Source of the DNA: Pelomonas sp937871895
GTDB taxonomy: Bacteria > Pseudomonadota > Gammaproteobacteria > Burkholderiales > Burkholderiaceae_C
Reading direction: 5' to 3' (one strand)
Assembly (NCBI RefSeq): GCF_046348265.1
Contig: NZ_JAXMEO010000009.1
DNA: 64,000 bases
Of this stretch, positions 26,084 through 36,845 are shown piece after piece. A program made the position numbers and the translations under genes. The number at the start of each line of letters is the position of its first letter. The stretch's first letter is position 1. The notes under the pieces are model-generated. The model was not told the DNA's origin. It worked only from the letters and a program-made list of their open reading frames with translations, and did no database searches.

Positions 26084-26277
26084 CTTTGTGAAAATCTGCG
26101 TTGACGCCCCCAGACGTCGCACGGGCCTCGCGGCAGACGAAGTCGGCTTGCGTCGCCACGAATGACCGTGAATCAAGCACTTAGCGGACTTTTCGGGTAA
26201 GTCCTAGGTGCGGTTCTGAAATTTCCCAGCGCCGCGCTCGCTAGCACAAATTTGGGGATAACTCGAAGCCGCAGTCC

Positions 26278-27372
26278 TTATTTCACGCCTTGACGGAGCT
26301 GCCTGGAATAGGCATGAACCTCGTCCACCAGATGCTCCACATGCTCGGGCGGCGTCTGCTGCGCGATGCCATGCCCGAGGTTGAAGATGTGGCCGTCCCA
26401 GCCGCCGTCGGCCCGTTGCGGCGGGCCGAAGCTGTCGAGCACGGCGCGCGCCTGGGCACGCACGGCGTCGGGCGGCGCGAAGAGGACGTTCGGGTCGAGG
26501 TTGCCTTGCAGCGCGACCTTGTGGCCCACGCGGGCGCGGGCTTTGCCGAGGTTCATGGTCCAGTCGAGGCCGATCACGTCGGCCCCGGTGTCGGCCAACT
26601 CGTCCAGCCACAGGCCACCGCCCTTGGTGAAGAGGATGCGCGGGATGCGCACGCCCGCGTGCTCGGTCTTGACCGCCGCCAGCACCTGGCGCGAGTAAGC
26701 GAGGCTGAAGGCCTGGAAGGCCCCGTCGGCCAGCACGCCACCCCAGGAGTCAAAAACCATCACGGCCTGGGCGCCGGCCTCGATCTGGGCGTTGAGGTAG
26801 GCCGCCACGGCACGCGCATTGGTGTCGAGGATGCGGTGCATCAGGTCGGGCCTCGAGTACATCAGGCTCTTGACGAGGCGGTAGTCGTCGGAGCCACCGC
26901 CCTCGACCATGTAGCAGGCCAGAGTCCAGGGGCTGCCCGAGAAGCCGATCAAGGGCACGCGGCCGTTCAAAGCCTTGCGGATGGACGTGACCGCGTCGAA
27001 GACGTAGCGCAGCTTGTCCATGTCGGGCACGGCCAGTTGGGCGACTGCCGCTTCGTCGCGGACCACGCGCTCGAACTTCGGGCCCTCGCCCTGCTGAAAC
27101 GAGAGGCCCAGGCCCATGGCATCGGGCACGGTGAGGATGTCGCTGAACAGGATGGCCGCGTCGAGCGGGTAGCGCTCGAGCGGCTGCAGCGTGACCTCGG
27201 TGGCGTAGTCGGTATTGGTGGCCAGGCCCATGAAGCTGCCGGCCTTGGCGCGCGTGGCGCGGTACTCAGGCAGGTAGCGGCCGGCCTGGCGCATCAGCCA
27301 GAGGGGCGTGTGGTCAGTGGGCTGGCGCAGGCAGGCGCGCAGGAAGTTGTCGTTCTGGAGCGGGGCAAACAT
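26278..27372 (-). CDS. hemE: Uroporphyrinogen decarboxylase
   Basis: A 364-residue enzyme of haem synthesis that removes four carboxyl groups from uroporphyrinogen III to give coproporphyrinogen III. The signature PLWLMRQAGRYLPEYRATR near residues 22-40, ILFSDILTVPDAMG, and GFSGSPWTLACYMVEGG are all present and length is standard. The ATG at 27372 (MFAPLQNDNFLRA) matches the family start; the open frame continues upstream without family-like sequence. Downstream lies priA. Confidence 0.96.
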   Translation of the reverse strand: MFAPLQNDNFLRACLRQPTDHTPLWLMRQAGRYLPEYRATRAKAGSFMGLATNTDYATEVTLQPLERYPLDAAILFSDILTVPDAMGLGLSFQQGEGPKFERVVRDEAAVAQLAVPDMDKLRYVFDAVTSIRKALNGRVPLIGFSGSPWTLACYMVEGGGSDDYRLVKSLMYSRPDLMHRILDTNARAVAAYLNAQIEAGAQAVMVFDSWGGVLADGAFQAFSLAYSRQVLAAVKTEHAGVRIPRILFTKGGGLWLDELADTGADVIGLDWTMNLGKARARVGHKVALQGNLDPNVLFAPPDAVRAQARAVLDSFGPPQRADGGWDGHIFNLGHGIAQQTPPEHVEHLVDEVHAYSRQLRQGVK

Positions 27373-27445
27373 CGGCGGATTATCCTGGGCTGCACCTCGG
27401 CCGGCCCTGACCCAGGTCATGCAGGGCGGCGATGGCGCCGCAGCG

Positions 27446-28294
27446 TCAGCCGGCCGATTCGAGGCTCAGCGACTGGCGACCCACCCAGGTCTCGCCGGCC
27501 GGCAGTTCGACCGGGATGCCAATGCACGCCGCCTCAACGCACAGCATGTGGCGCCAGCCGTCGGCCGGCATGTCGGCCAGCTTGGCGCAGCGCTCGGGGC
27601 CAGGGTTCCAGACCACCGCGTCGTCAAAGCCCTGGCTGGTGATCAGGACACGGCGCACGCGGCCATTGAGGCGGTGCTCACTGAGCAGCAACGGCTCCTT
27701 GGCCTGGAAGTAGATGCGGTCCAGGTCCACGACGCCAGAGTCACCGGGCAGCAGCAGTTCGACTCGCTGCAGTTCATCGCGCTGCAGCACCGAGTCCCGG
27801 TACCGAAGACCGGAAAGCCCGGCCAGGCTCGTGGCATTGAGATCGTCGACGTGCAGGTAGGTGTGCAGCGCGGCGGTGAAGCCCAGCGGCGCCTCGCCAG
27901 TGTTGGTGCAGGCCAGCTCCAGGTCGAGCATCTGGCCGGCAACGCGCACCGTCAGTTCGAGCTCGAAGTGGCGCGCCCAGGTACCGACGTCAGCCCTGGC
28001 GCCGTCGAGCGCCAGCACGGCGATGGCGTCGTCTCGGCTGACATCCAGGTTGAGCAACCGCCAGGCCTGGTTGCGCGCAAAGCCGTGCTTGGGCAGCGGG
28101 CCCCTCTCGGCAAACTGCGGGAAGCACACCGGCACACCACCACGGATGGCCTTGCCCGGCGCGAAGTCGCTGCGCGGCGACAGGTAGAGCTGCTCCGACG
28201 CGCCAGCGGGCACCCAGGACAGCACATGGGCGCCATGCAGCGCAATCTCGGCCTGCGCGCCGTCGGGCGCCTTGAGCAATACGCGGTCGTTCAC
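27446..28294 (-). CDS. D-hexose-6-phosphate mutarotase (YeaD-like)
   Basis: A 282-residue galactose-mutarotase-fold protein. GGVPVCFPQFAERGPLPKHGFAR (matched in parts) near residues 53-74 and the catalytic His in ALHTYLHVDD near 145 are typical of the YeaD branch, which interconverts anomers of glucose-6-phosphate and related sugars. The start is a GTG at 28294, six bases after the stop of the FHA gene, with GAGAAG upstream, so both are probably in one transcript running from the ATP synthase operon side. Confidence 0.88.
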   Translation of the reverse strand: MNDRVLLKAPDGAQAEIALHGAHVLSWVPAGASEQLYLSPRSDFAPGKAIRGGVPVCFPQFAERGPLPKHGFARNQAWRLLNLDVSRDDAIAVLALDGARADVGTWARHFELELTVRVAGQMLDLELACTNTGEAPLGFTAALHTYLHVDDLNATSLAGLSGLRYRDSVLQRDELQRVELLLPGDSGVVDLDRIYFQAKEPLLLSEHRLNGRVRRVLITSQGFDDAVVWNPGPERCAKLADMPADGWRHMLCVEAACIGIPVELPAGETWVGRQSLSLESAG

Positions 28295-28300
28295 AACTTC

Positions 28301-29476
28301 TCAGGCCTCGGGAAAGACAAGGGACAGCAGCGCGAAGTCGTCGCGCTTGGGCAGGCTCGGATCGATGCGACGCAGCGCGCCGAACACTTCATCCGGCGTG
28401 GGACCGCGACCGGCGTGCAGGCAGGCAATGGTCGCCTCGAAGTCATCCAGTGACCAGACCTGCCCATCACGTGCATGGAGCGCAAAGGCCCCGGCATTGA
28501 AGGCATAGAGCCGTGTGCCAGGCTGCACGCGCAAGGCACCCGCCCCGGCGGCCAACTGGTCTCGCAGGCTGGCGCATGTGCCGCTGTTCTCCAGCCGGTG
28601 CATTTCGCCGTCGGGCGTGCGCAGCAAGGCGGGTGGGGCGTCAAAGCCGGCCCAGGTCAGCGTGCGCGTGCGCTCGTCCACCACCGCGCACCACAGCAGC
28701 GGCGGCCCTGCGGGGTCACCATGGTCGAGCGCGAGGGCGGACTGCCAAGCGACGAGCAGGTCGGTCGCCACCAGCATGGACTCACCGGCATTGAAGGCGC
28801 GGTGCAACCAGCTGACCGTGATCTCGGCCGTGGAGACGCTCTCGCGCCCTTGCATCACATAGACGGCCCAGCGCTCGTTGGCCAGCTGAAAGCACCCCAC
28901 CGCCGCGCCACGCGCCGGCTCGGCCGGATGCAGGCTGGTGAGCAGCTCGAAGGACTGGGGCTCATCGCTGTCGCCGGTCGCGAGCGGCAGCGGTTGCGTG
29001 TCAGCCAGGCTGCGGTCCCCGGCCGGCGCGATCCGCTCGTGACGGAAACGGTGCGACCCGAGCTTGAGCACTGCGCCATGCGGCAAGTCAACGCTGCCCT
29101 GGATGCGGCGGCCATTGATGAAACTGCCGTTGGTGGATTTGAAATCGGTGTAGCGCAGCTGACCATCGGCTTGCGCCTCCAGCCGACCATGGATGCCCGA
29201 CACCATCAGGTCGGCCAGCACCAGATCGGCCGACGCACGTCGGCCGATGATGAACGGAGGGCCCAGCGGGATGTCGACGCGTCGCCCGGCCTGGGTGCCG
29301 TCGAGCTCGACCAGGACGTGGCCGCTGCTGGGAGGGGGCGGAACGGCGTCCGTCAGCAGGGGCAGAGGCGTTGGCGCAGCAGCGATCGGATCCGCCGCAG
29401 AAGGACCAAGCGCGGCCTTGGCCGCGCTCTTGGATGCTGCTTTGGTGCGACCGGGCTTGGGCCTGTCGTGTTCCAT
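28301..29476 (-). CDS. FHA-domain protein with degenerate SpoIIE/PP2C-like C-terminal domain
   Basis: A 391-residue cytosolic protein. After a Pro/Ala-rich lead, an FHA domain at about 73-130 keeps the phosphothreonine-binding residues (IIGRRASADLVL, SGIHGRLE, DFKSTNGSFING). The C-terminal 210 residues resemble a SpoIIE/PP2C phosphatase (CAVVDERTRTLTWAGFDAPPALL, ending KRDDFALLSLVFPE), but the metal-binding Asp positions near the domain start are not visible (AAVGCFQL and MQGRESVST in place of GGDFYD and GDVSGHG). It may be a phosphoprotein-reading scaffold rather than an enzyme. It lies 38 bases downstream of atpC. Confidence 0.7.
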   Translation of the reverse strand: MEHDRPKPGRTKAASKSAAKAALGPSAADPIAAAPTPLPLLTDAVPPPPSSGHVLVELDGTQAGRRVDIPLGPPFIIGRRASADLVLADLMVSGIHGRLEAQADGQLRYTDFKSTNGSFINGRRIQGSVDLPHGAVLKLGSHRFRHERIAPAGDRSLADTQPLPLATGDSDEPQSFELLTSLHPAEPARGAAVGCFQLANERWAVYVMQGRESVSTAEITVSWLHRAFNAGESMLVATDLLVAWQSALALDHGDPAGPPLLWCAVVDERTRTLTWAGFDAPPALLRTPDGEMHRLENSGTCASLRDQLAAGAGALRVQPGTRLYAFNAGAFALHARDGQVWSLDDFEATIACLHAGRGPTPDEVFGALRRIDPSLPKRDDFALLSLVFPEA

Positions 29477-29514
29477 CGCAGCTTCGGGGTCGTGTGGAGA
29501 GGGCCTCGGTCCGC

Positions 29515-29931
29515 TTACTTCTTGCGGAACTTGCGCAGCGCCGCGATCTGCGCGGCCAGGCCGATCAGCTCGTTCTGGATCGCTGCCTGGTCGAGCTTGT
29601 CCTTGGCATTGCGAAGCGCTTCCTCGGCCAGACGCTTGGCCTCGGTGGCCTTGGCCTCGTCGAGGTCGTGACCGCGGATGGCGGTGTCGGCCAGCACCGT
29701 GACGCGATGCGGCTGCACTTCCAGGATGCCGCCAGCGACGAAGACGAACTCTTCTTCACCGTTGTCGGCACGCTCAATGCGCACAGCGCCGGGCTTGATG
29801 CGGGTGATCAAGGGCGTGTGCTGCGGCAGGATGCCCAGCTCGCCGGACTCGCCAGGCAGAGCGACGAACTTGGCCTCGCCGGAGAAGATCTGCTCTTCGG
29901 CGGAGACGACGTCGACGTGAATGGTTGCCAT
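29515..29931 (-). CDS. atpC: ATP synthase F1 subunit epsilon
   Basis: A 138-residue subunit: N-terminal beta-sandwich (VDVVSAEEQIFSGEAKFVALPG, GELGILPQHTPLI matched in parts) and C-terminal helical hairpin ending LRKFRKK. It couples the central stalk and can inhibit ATP hydrolysis. The ATG at 29931 gives MATIHVDVVSAEE, the normal start; the longer frame to 29955 is not family-like. Last gene of the atp operon. Confidence 0.96.
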   Translation of the reverse strand: MATIHVDVVSAEEQIFSGEAKFVALPGESGELGILPQHTPLITRIKPGAVRIERADNGEEEFVFVAGGILEVQPHRVTVLADTAIRGHDLDEAKATEAKRLAEEALRNAKDKLDQAAIQNELIGLAAQIAALRKFRKK

Positions 29932-30002
29932 GCTCGTACTTTCCTTAGCGAACAAGAAGGTTCAAGACGGGGCCGACCAACTGCTCGCGGCCCCTGAATC
30001 CA

Positions 30003-31415
30003 TCACTGGATCTTCTTCGCCTTCTCAAATGCCTCATCAATGGTGCCGACCATGTAGAAGGCCTGCTCGGGGAGGCCGTCGCACTCACCGTTGACGATCA
30101 TCTTGAAGCCGCGGATGGTTTCCTTCAGCGGCACGTACTTGCCAGGCGTGCCGGTGAACACTTCGGCGACGTGGAAGGGCTGCGACAGGAAGCGCTGGAT
30201 CTTGCGGGCGCGGGCCACGGCCAGCTTGTCTTCGGGCGAGAGCTCGTCCATACCCAGAATCGCGATGATGTCGCGCAGTTCCTTGTAGCGCTGCAGCACG
30301 GCCTGAACGGCACGGGTGGTGCTGTAGTGCTCTTCGCCGACGACGTTGGGGTCGATCTGGCGCGAGGTGGAGTCGAGCGGGTCCACGGCGGGGTAGATAC
30401 CCAGCGCGGCGATGTCACGCGACAGCACGACGGTGGCGTCCAAGTGGGCGAAGGTCGTGGCAGGCGAGGGGTCGGTCAAGTCGTCCGCAGGGACGTACAC
30501 GGCCTGGATCGAGGTGATCGAGCCGACCTTGGTCGAGGTGATGCGCTCTTGCAGGCGGCCCATTTCTTCGGCCAGCGTCGGCTGGTAACCCACGGCGGAA
30601 GGCATACGGCCCAGCAGGGCGGACACTTCGGTACCGGCCAGGGTGTAGCGGTAGATGTTGTCCACGAAGAACAGCACGTCACGGCCTTCGTCACGGAAGG
30701 ACTCGGCGATGGTCAGGCCGGTCAGGGCCACGCGCAGACGGTTGCCCGGGGGCTCGTTCATCTGGCCGTAGACCATGGACACCTTGGACTCGGCCAGGTT
30801 GTCCTGCTTCACGACGCCGGAGTCCGACATCTCGTGATAGAAGTCGTTGCCCTCACGGGTACGCTCACCCACGCCGGCGAACACGGACAGACCGCTGTGC
30901 GCCTTGGCGATGTTGTTGATGAGCTCCATCATGTTCACGGTCTTGCCGACGCCGGCGCCACCGAACAGACCCACCTTACCGCCCTTGGCGAACGGGCAGA
31001 TCAAGTCGATCACCTTGATGCCGGTTTCGAGCAGGTCTTGCGACGGCGACAGCTCGTCGTAGGCCGGCGCGGCGCGGTGGATGGAGGCGGTCAGGTCGGA
31101 AGCGACCGGGCCGCGCTCGTCGATGGGGTTGCCCAGCACGTCCATGATGCGGCCAAGGGTCGCCTTGCCGACCGGCACCTTGATGGTGTCGCCGGTGTTG
31201 TAGACCTCGGTGCCACGGCGCAGGCCGTCGGACGAGCCCAGCGCGATGGTGCGGACGATGCCGTCGCCCAGCTGCTGCTGCACTTCGAGGGTCAGGGCCG
31301 AGCCCGTCATCTTGAGAGCGTCATAGACCTTGGGCATCTGGTCGCGCGGGAATTCCACGTCCACCACGGCGCCAATGCACTGAACGATCTTGCCGACTGC
31401 TTGCGTGTTAGCCAT
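30003..31415 (-). CDS. atpD: ATP synthase F1 subunit beta
   Basis: A 470-residue catalytic subunit: Walker A GGAGVGKT near 155, GERTREGNDFYHEM with the catalytic Glu, the DELSEED-region equivalent LGMDELSPEDKL, and the signature PAVDPLDSTSR. It synthesises ATP in the alpha3beta3 ring driven by proton flow. Full length, between atpG and atpC. Confidence 0.98.
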   Translation of the reverse strand: MANTQAVGKIVQCIGAVVDVEFPRDQMPKVYDALKMTGSALTLEVQQQLGDGIVRTIALGSSDGLRRGTEVYNTGDTIKVPVGKATLGRIMDVLGNPIDERGPVASDLTASIHRAAPAYDELSPSQDLLETGIKVIDLICPFAKGGKVGLFGGAGVGKTVNMMELINNIAKAHSGLSVFAGVGERTREGNDFYHEMSDSGVVKQDNLAESKVSMVYGQMNEPPGNRLRVALTGLTIAESFRDEGRDVLFFVDNIYRYTLAGTEVSALLGRMPSAVGYQPTLAEEMGRLQERITSTKVGSITSIQAVYVPADDLTDPSPATTFAHLDATVVLSRDIAALGIYPAVDPLDSTSRQIDPNVVGEEHYSTTRAVQAVLQRYKELRDIIAILGMDELSPEDKLAVARARKIQRFLSQPFHVAEVFTGTPGKYVPLKETIRGFKMIVNGECDGLPEQAFYMVGTIDEAFEKAKKIQ

Positions 31416-31463
31416 TTCTTCGTTCCTTCAATTCGTCGTATTGCTTGCCTGCTTCAACCTGGA

Positions 31464-32348
31464 TCAACCCACAGCGGCCGCGCCGCCCACGATCTCGGAG
31501 AGTTCCTTCGTGATCGCTGCCTGGCGGGTCTTGTTGTAGACCAGCTTGAGTTCTTTGATGAGGTTGCCGGCGTTGTCAGTGGCGGACTTCATGGCCACCA
31601 TGCGAGCCGATTGCTCGCTGGCCATGTTCTCGGCGACTGCCTGGTAGACCAGGGCCTCGGTGTAGCGCACCAGCAGTTCGTCGATGACGGTGGCTGCGTC
31701 GGGCTCGTAGATGTAGTCCCAGCTGTGCGCGGGCTTGGGCTCCGTGCTGGCGCTGGCCAGGTCGGCGGCCTTGAGCGGCAGCAGCTGGTGCACTGTCACC
31801 TCTTGCTTCATCGTGTTGATGAACTTGGTGTAGCAGAGGTAAACGGCCGAGAGCTTGCCAGCGGCGTAGGCGTCGAGCAGCACCTTGACGGGGCCGATCA
31901 GGGCCTCGATGTGCGGCTGGTCACCGAGCTGGGTGGCCTGGGCCACCACACGGGCGCCGATGCGGTTCATGAAGCCAAGGCCCTTGCCGCCGATGGCGAC
32001 GACTTCGGCCTTCTGGCCTGCGCCCTCAAGCTCCTTGAGCTTCTGGGTGGCTGCGCGCAGCAGGTTGGTGTTCAGACCGCCGCACAAGCCCTTGTCGGTG
32101 GTGACGACGACCATGCCGGCCGTGGTGGCCGACTCGTTCTTCACCAGGAAGGGGTGGCGGTACTCGGGGTTGGCCTTGGCCAGTTCCGCCGCGATGTTGC
32201 CCACCTTCTCGGCATAGGGACGAGCCGCGCGCATCCGGTCCTGCGCCTTGCGCATCTTGGACGCGGCGACCATTTCCATCGCCTTGGTGATCTTCTTGGT
32301 GTTCTCGACCGACTTGATCTTGCCGCGGATTTCCTTGCTTGATGCCAT
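31464..32348 (-). CDS. atpG: ATP synthase F1 subunit gamma
   Basis: A 294-residue central-stalk subunit. The N-terminal coiled coil (KEIRGKIKSVENTKKITKAMEMVAASKMRKAQ, matched in parts), VVTTDKGLCGGLN, and the C-terminal ATDNAGNLIKELKLVYNKTRQAAITKE in parts are diagnostic. It rotates inside the alpha3beta3 ring. Standard length and order. Confidence 0.97.
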   Translation of the reverse strand: MASSKEIRGKIKSVENTKKITKAMEMVAASKMRKAQDRMRAARPYAEKVGNIAAELAKANPEYRHPFLVKNESATTAGMVVVTTDKGLCGGLNTNLLRAATQKLKELEGAGQKAEVVAIGGKGLGFMNRIGARVVAQATQLGDQPHIEALIGPVKVLLDAYAAGKLSAVYLCYTKFINTMKQEVTVHQLLPLKAADLASASTEPKPAHSWDYIYEPDAATVIDELLVRYTEALVYQAVAENMASEQSARMVAMKSATDNAGNLIKELKLVYNKTRQAAITKELSEIVGGAAAVG

Positions 32349-32403
32349 AGAGGCTCCTCGTCAGATGGAGACCGGGTCGCCCCGGCCTCGCAAGGGTCCG
32401 TGG

Positions 32404-33957
<1,554 letters not shown>

Positions 33958-34033
33958 GCTGGGTCTCCGGTCCTCGGCTGGCGCGCTGCGCGCAGTCGGG
34001 GCGAGTGAAGGGAATTCGTCGTCAGGCCTGGAC

Positions 34034-34567
34034 TTAGGCGGTCAGGGCCACTTTCATGCGCTCGAGGCGAGCCTTGACCGAGGTGTCGAGCACCTCGTCG
34101 CCCACCACCACGCGCACACCGCCGATCAGGCTCGGCTCCAGCTGAACGTGAGCGTCCAGCTTGCGGCCAAAGCGCTTCTCAAGCGTGCCCTTGAGTTCAG
34201 CCAGTTGCTCGGCCGAGATCTCGAAGGCGCTGAAGATCTGCGCATCGGACACGCCCGAAGCCGCATTGGCCAGGGTGTGGTACTGAGCAACGATGGCGGG
34301 CAATGCGGCGAGGCGACCGTTCTCGATCACGGTGCGCAGGAAGTTCTGCACGCCGGGCGCAAGCGCAGTCTTGGCGGCCGCAGCCATCACGTCGAACACT
34401 TGCTGGGCGCTGGCCTTGGGGTGATCGGCGAACTGGCGCAGATCGGCGTCCTGCGCCACCTGGGCCAGCGCGTCGAGCTGCTGACCCCATGCGGCCAGGT
34501 CCTGGCTCTTGGCCACCTGGAACAGGGCTTCAGCGTAGGGGCGGGCGATGGTGGCGATCTCGGCCAT
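34034..34567 (-). CDS. atpH: ATP synthase F1 subunit delta
   Basis: A 177-residue peripheral-stalk subunit: N-terminal helical bundle (ATIARPYAEALFQVAK) and C-terminal part ending with the typical LIGGVRVVVGDEVLDTSVKARLERM, seen in sections. It ties the b stalk to the top of F1. The ATG directly follows the atpF stop (TAA ATG), so they are translationally coupled. Confidence 0.96.
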   Translation of the reverse strand: MAEIATIARPYAEALFQVAKSQDLAAWGQQLDALAQVAQDADLRQFADHPKASAQQVFDVMAAAAKTALAPGVQNFLRTVIENGRLAALPAIVAQYHTLANAASGVSDAQIFSAFEISAEQLAELKGTLEKRFGRKLDAHVQLEPSLIGGVRVVVGDEVLDTSVKARLERMKVALTA

Positions 34568-35038
34568 TTACAGCTCCGTCTTCAGGCGCGAAAGCAGCTC
34601 GGCGTGGACGCCGGCGTTGACCTCGCGCTGCAGGATCTGCTCGGCGCCCTTGACGGCCAGCGCAGCCACCTGCTCGCGCAGGGCTTCGCGGGCACGGCCC
34701 ACTTGCTGCTCGGCATCGGCCTTGGCGGCGGCCAGGATCTTGGCGCCCTCTTCTTCGGCACGCTTCTTGGCCTCGTCGACGATCGCGGCGGCGCGCTTCT
34801 CGGCATCGCCGATCAGCTTGCCGGACTCGGCCTTGGTGGCGGCGAGCTCCTTGGCGATTTGGGCCTCCGCGCCCTTCAGCTCAGCCTTGGCCTTGTCAGC
34901 GGCGGACAGGCCTTCGCGGATCTTCTCGGCGCGTTCGTCGAGCGCCTTGACGATCGGCGGCCACACAAACTTCATCGTGAACCCGACCAAAAGCAGGAAC
35001 ACGATCATCTGAACGATGAGCGATGCGTTAATAAACAC
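34568..35038 (-). CDS. atpF: ATP synthase F0 subunit b
   Basis: A 156-residue peripheral-stalk subunit: one N-terminal membrane helix (NASLIVQMIVFLLLVGFTMKFVWPP, in parts) and a long charged Ala/Lys/Glu coiled coil. The start is a GTG at 35038, with GAGG upstream; no ATG fits the family N-terminus. Length is the E. coli type. Confidence 0.95.
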   Translation of the reverse strand: MFINASLIVQMIVFLLLVGFTMKFVWPPIVKALDERAEKIREGLSAADKAKAELKGAEAQIAKELAATKAESGKLIGDAEKRAAAIVDEAKKRAEEEGAKILAAAKADAEQQVGRAREALREQVAALAVKGAEQILQREVNAGVHAELLSRLKTEL

Positions 35039-35109
35039 CTGGGTGCCTCACAAAGTTCGAGTGCTGGGAGCCGCCCCCAGGAGTCCGAGGGCGGGGCGGC
35101 AACGTCGAA

Positions 35110-35376
35110 TTACTTGGCGACGACTTGGGCGATCTGGCCCAGGAAAGGGTTGGCCGTGGCAAACCACAGGGCGATACCGGTGCCGATGATGAAGGCAGCG
35201 TCAATCAGGCCGGCCAGCAGGAACATCTTGGTTTGCAGCTCGTTCATCAGCTCAGGCTGGCGAGCGGCGGATTCGAGGTACTTGCTGCCCATGATGCCGA
35301 TACCGATACAAGCACCGAAGGCGCCCAGACCAATGATCAGACCAGCGGCGAGAGCAACAAAGCTAATGACTTCCAC
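35110..35376 (-). CDS. atpE: ATP synthase F0 subunit c
   Basis: An 88-residue two-helix proteolipid. Helix 1 is Gly/Ala-rich (AAGLIIGLGAFGACIGIGIM), the polar loop carries ARQPE, and helix 2 has the ion-carrying acid in AGLIDAAFIIGTG, an Asp as in proton-type bacteria. The GTG at 35376 has AAAGGAG five bases upstream and gives the family N-terminus. Confidence 0.96.
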   Translation of the reverse strand: MEVISFVALAAGLIIGLGAFGACIGIGIMGSKYLESAARQPELMNELQTKMFLLAGLIDAAFIIGTGIALWFATANPFLGQIAQVVAK

Positions 35377-35447
35377 GATGACTCCTTTGAGGGAACGAGA
35401 GAGAAAGGGTTGAAGGAAAACTGCTTGAGGGAAACGAAAACCGGGGC

Positions 35448-36308
35448 TCAATGCGCGTCGTGCGCCTGACCGATGTAAACCAGGGTCAGCATCATGAAGA
35501 CGAAGGCCTGCAGCGTGATGATGATCAGGTGGAAGGCGGCCCACACGAAGCCGGCAAGGATGTGGCCAGCGGCCAGCAACACACCACCGACGGGACCAAC
35601 GCTTGCCCAGGCGCCACCCATCAATGCGATCAGCAGGAAGATCAGTTCGCCGGCGTACATATTGCCGAACAGCCGCATGCCATGCGAGATCGTCTTGGCT
35701 GCGAACTCAACGAGTTGCATGGCGAAGTTGATCGGGTACAGCCAGACCTTGTCACCGAAGGGCGCAGAAACCAACTCATGCGCCCAACCGCCGGCGCCCT
35801 TGATCTTGACGTTGTAGACCAAACAGGTGATCAGGACCCCGACAGAGAGACCGAGGGCCATGGACAGGTCAGCGGTCGGCACGACACGCAAGTAGGCATG
35901 ATGGTCACCAGTGACGGATTGCCAGATCAGCGGCAGGAGGTCGACCGGCAGCAGGTCCATCGCATTCATCAGGAAGATCCAGACGAAGACGGTCAAAGCC
36001 AGCGGCGCGACAAGCTTGCGGCTGTTGGCGTTGTGAACGATGCCTTTGGCCTGGTCCGCAACGATTTCAACCAAGATTTCGACGGCGGCTTGAAAGCGAC
36101 CAGGGACGCCTGACGTGGCGGACTTCGCCGCGCGCCACAGCAAGAAGCAGCCCAAGACACCCAGCAATATGCTGAAGAACAACGAGTCGAGATTGACGAC
36201 GGAGAAATCGAAAAGACCGTTCTGATGCGCGCTTTGGGCGTGCTTCAGGTGGTGATTGATGTATTCACCTGCGGTCGGGGCTGCTGCTGCGTGGCCTTCT
36301 GCTGCCAT
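35448..36308 (-). CDS. atpB: ATP synthase F0 subunit a
   Basis: A 286-residue membrane subunit of usual betaproteobacterial length. NAMDLLPVDLLP, and in the penultimate helix GMRLFGNMYAGELIFLLIA with the essential Arg (near residue 216 region) that faces the c ring, then ITLQAFVFMMLTLVYIG at the end. It forms the proton half-channels. Confidence 0.96.
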   Translation of the reverse strand: MAAEGHAAAAPTAGEYINHHLKHAQSAHQNGLFDFSVVNLDSLFFSILLGVLGCFLLWRAAKSATSGVPGRFQAAVEILVEIVADQAKGIVHNANSRKLVAPLALTVFVWIFLMNAMDLLPVDLLPLIWQSVTGDHHAYLRVVPTADLSMALGLSVGVLITCLVYNVKIKGAGGWAHELVSAPFGDKVWLYPINFAMQLVEFAAKTISHGMRLFGNMYAGELIFLLIALMGGAWASVGPVGGVLLAAGHILAGFVWAAFHLIIITLQAFVFMMLTLVYIGQAHDAH

Positions 36309-36333
36309 GTTTCGATCTGCCTCGTGTTGTCCG

Positions 36334-36828
36334 TCAGTGGCCGCGCCATAACAGCGCCAGCCAATTCACTTTGATGCACACCGCGAGCGTGACCAGCAAC
36401 GCGGGCCAACTCAGAACCGGCACCACCTTTGGCGCCAGCACCAGCATCGCGATCGATGCACCAATCTTCAAAAATTCCCAGGCCATGAATCCGGCAGCCG
36501 CTGTGACGGCCGAATCCACGCGCTTTGTCATGCCACGCGCAAGCAGGAGGCTGGGCACCACCACGGCAACCATGCCGTAGAGCGCTGACCAGAAGATGAC
36601 GCCCGAAGCCGTCACGCCGCCGATCAATGCCGCCACACCCAGCCCCACCGCCGCCTGCAGCCCCAGCACACGCCAGGGCGACAACATCGGCAAACGGGCC
36701 TTGAGCTCGCGCGCTTCACGCTCGCTCAGGGCCCGGACCGGCTCCTCCTGCTCCTCGTCCCAGTCAGCGGCCGCGATGACGCGGGGCTGAGGGGAGGAAG
36801 GCGCTGAAGACAACCGGACGTGGGTCAT
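36334..36828 (-). CDS. atpI: ATP synthase-associated protein AtpI
   Basis: A 164-residue protein with four predicted membrane helices after a hydrophilic 50-residue N-terminus; RVLGLQAAVGLGVAALIGG and VNWLALLWRGH at the end fit the AtpI/I-subunit family, which helps c-ring assembly. First gene of the atp operon, 25 bases before atpB. The call leans on position as well as topology. Confidence 0.88.
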   Translation of the reverse strand: MTHVRLSSAPSSPQPRVIAAADWDEEQEEPVRALSEREARELKARLPMLSPWRVLGLQAAVGLGVAALIGGVTASGVIFWSALYGMVAVVVPSLLLARGMTKRVDSAVTAAAGFMAWEFLKIGASIAMLVLAPKVVPVLSWPALLVTLAVCIKVNWLALLWRGH

Positions 36829-36845
36829 GAGGGCCTACACCGAAA

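Noticed and set aside
26004..26277. Chromosomal origin of replication at the hemE-priA gap.
   Set aside because: Only one perfect and one imperfect DnaA box, no AT-rich unwinding element and no dnaA, dnaN, rpmH or gidA nearby.
30171..32342. A 723-codon open frame antisense to atpD and atpG.
   Set aside because: It overlaps two certain genes and has shadow-type composition.
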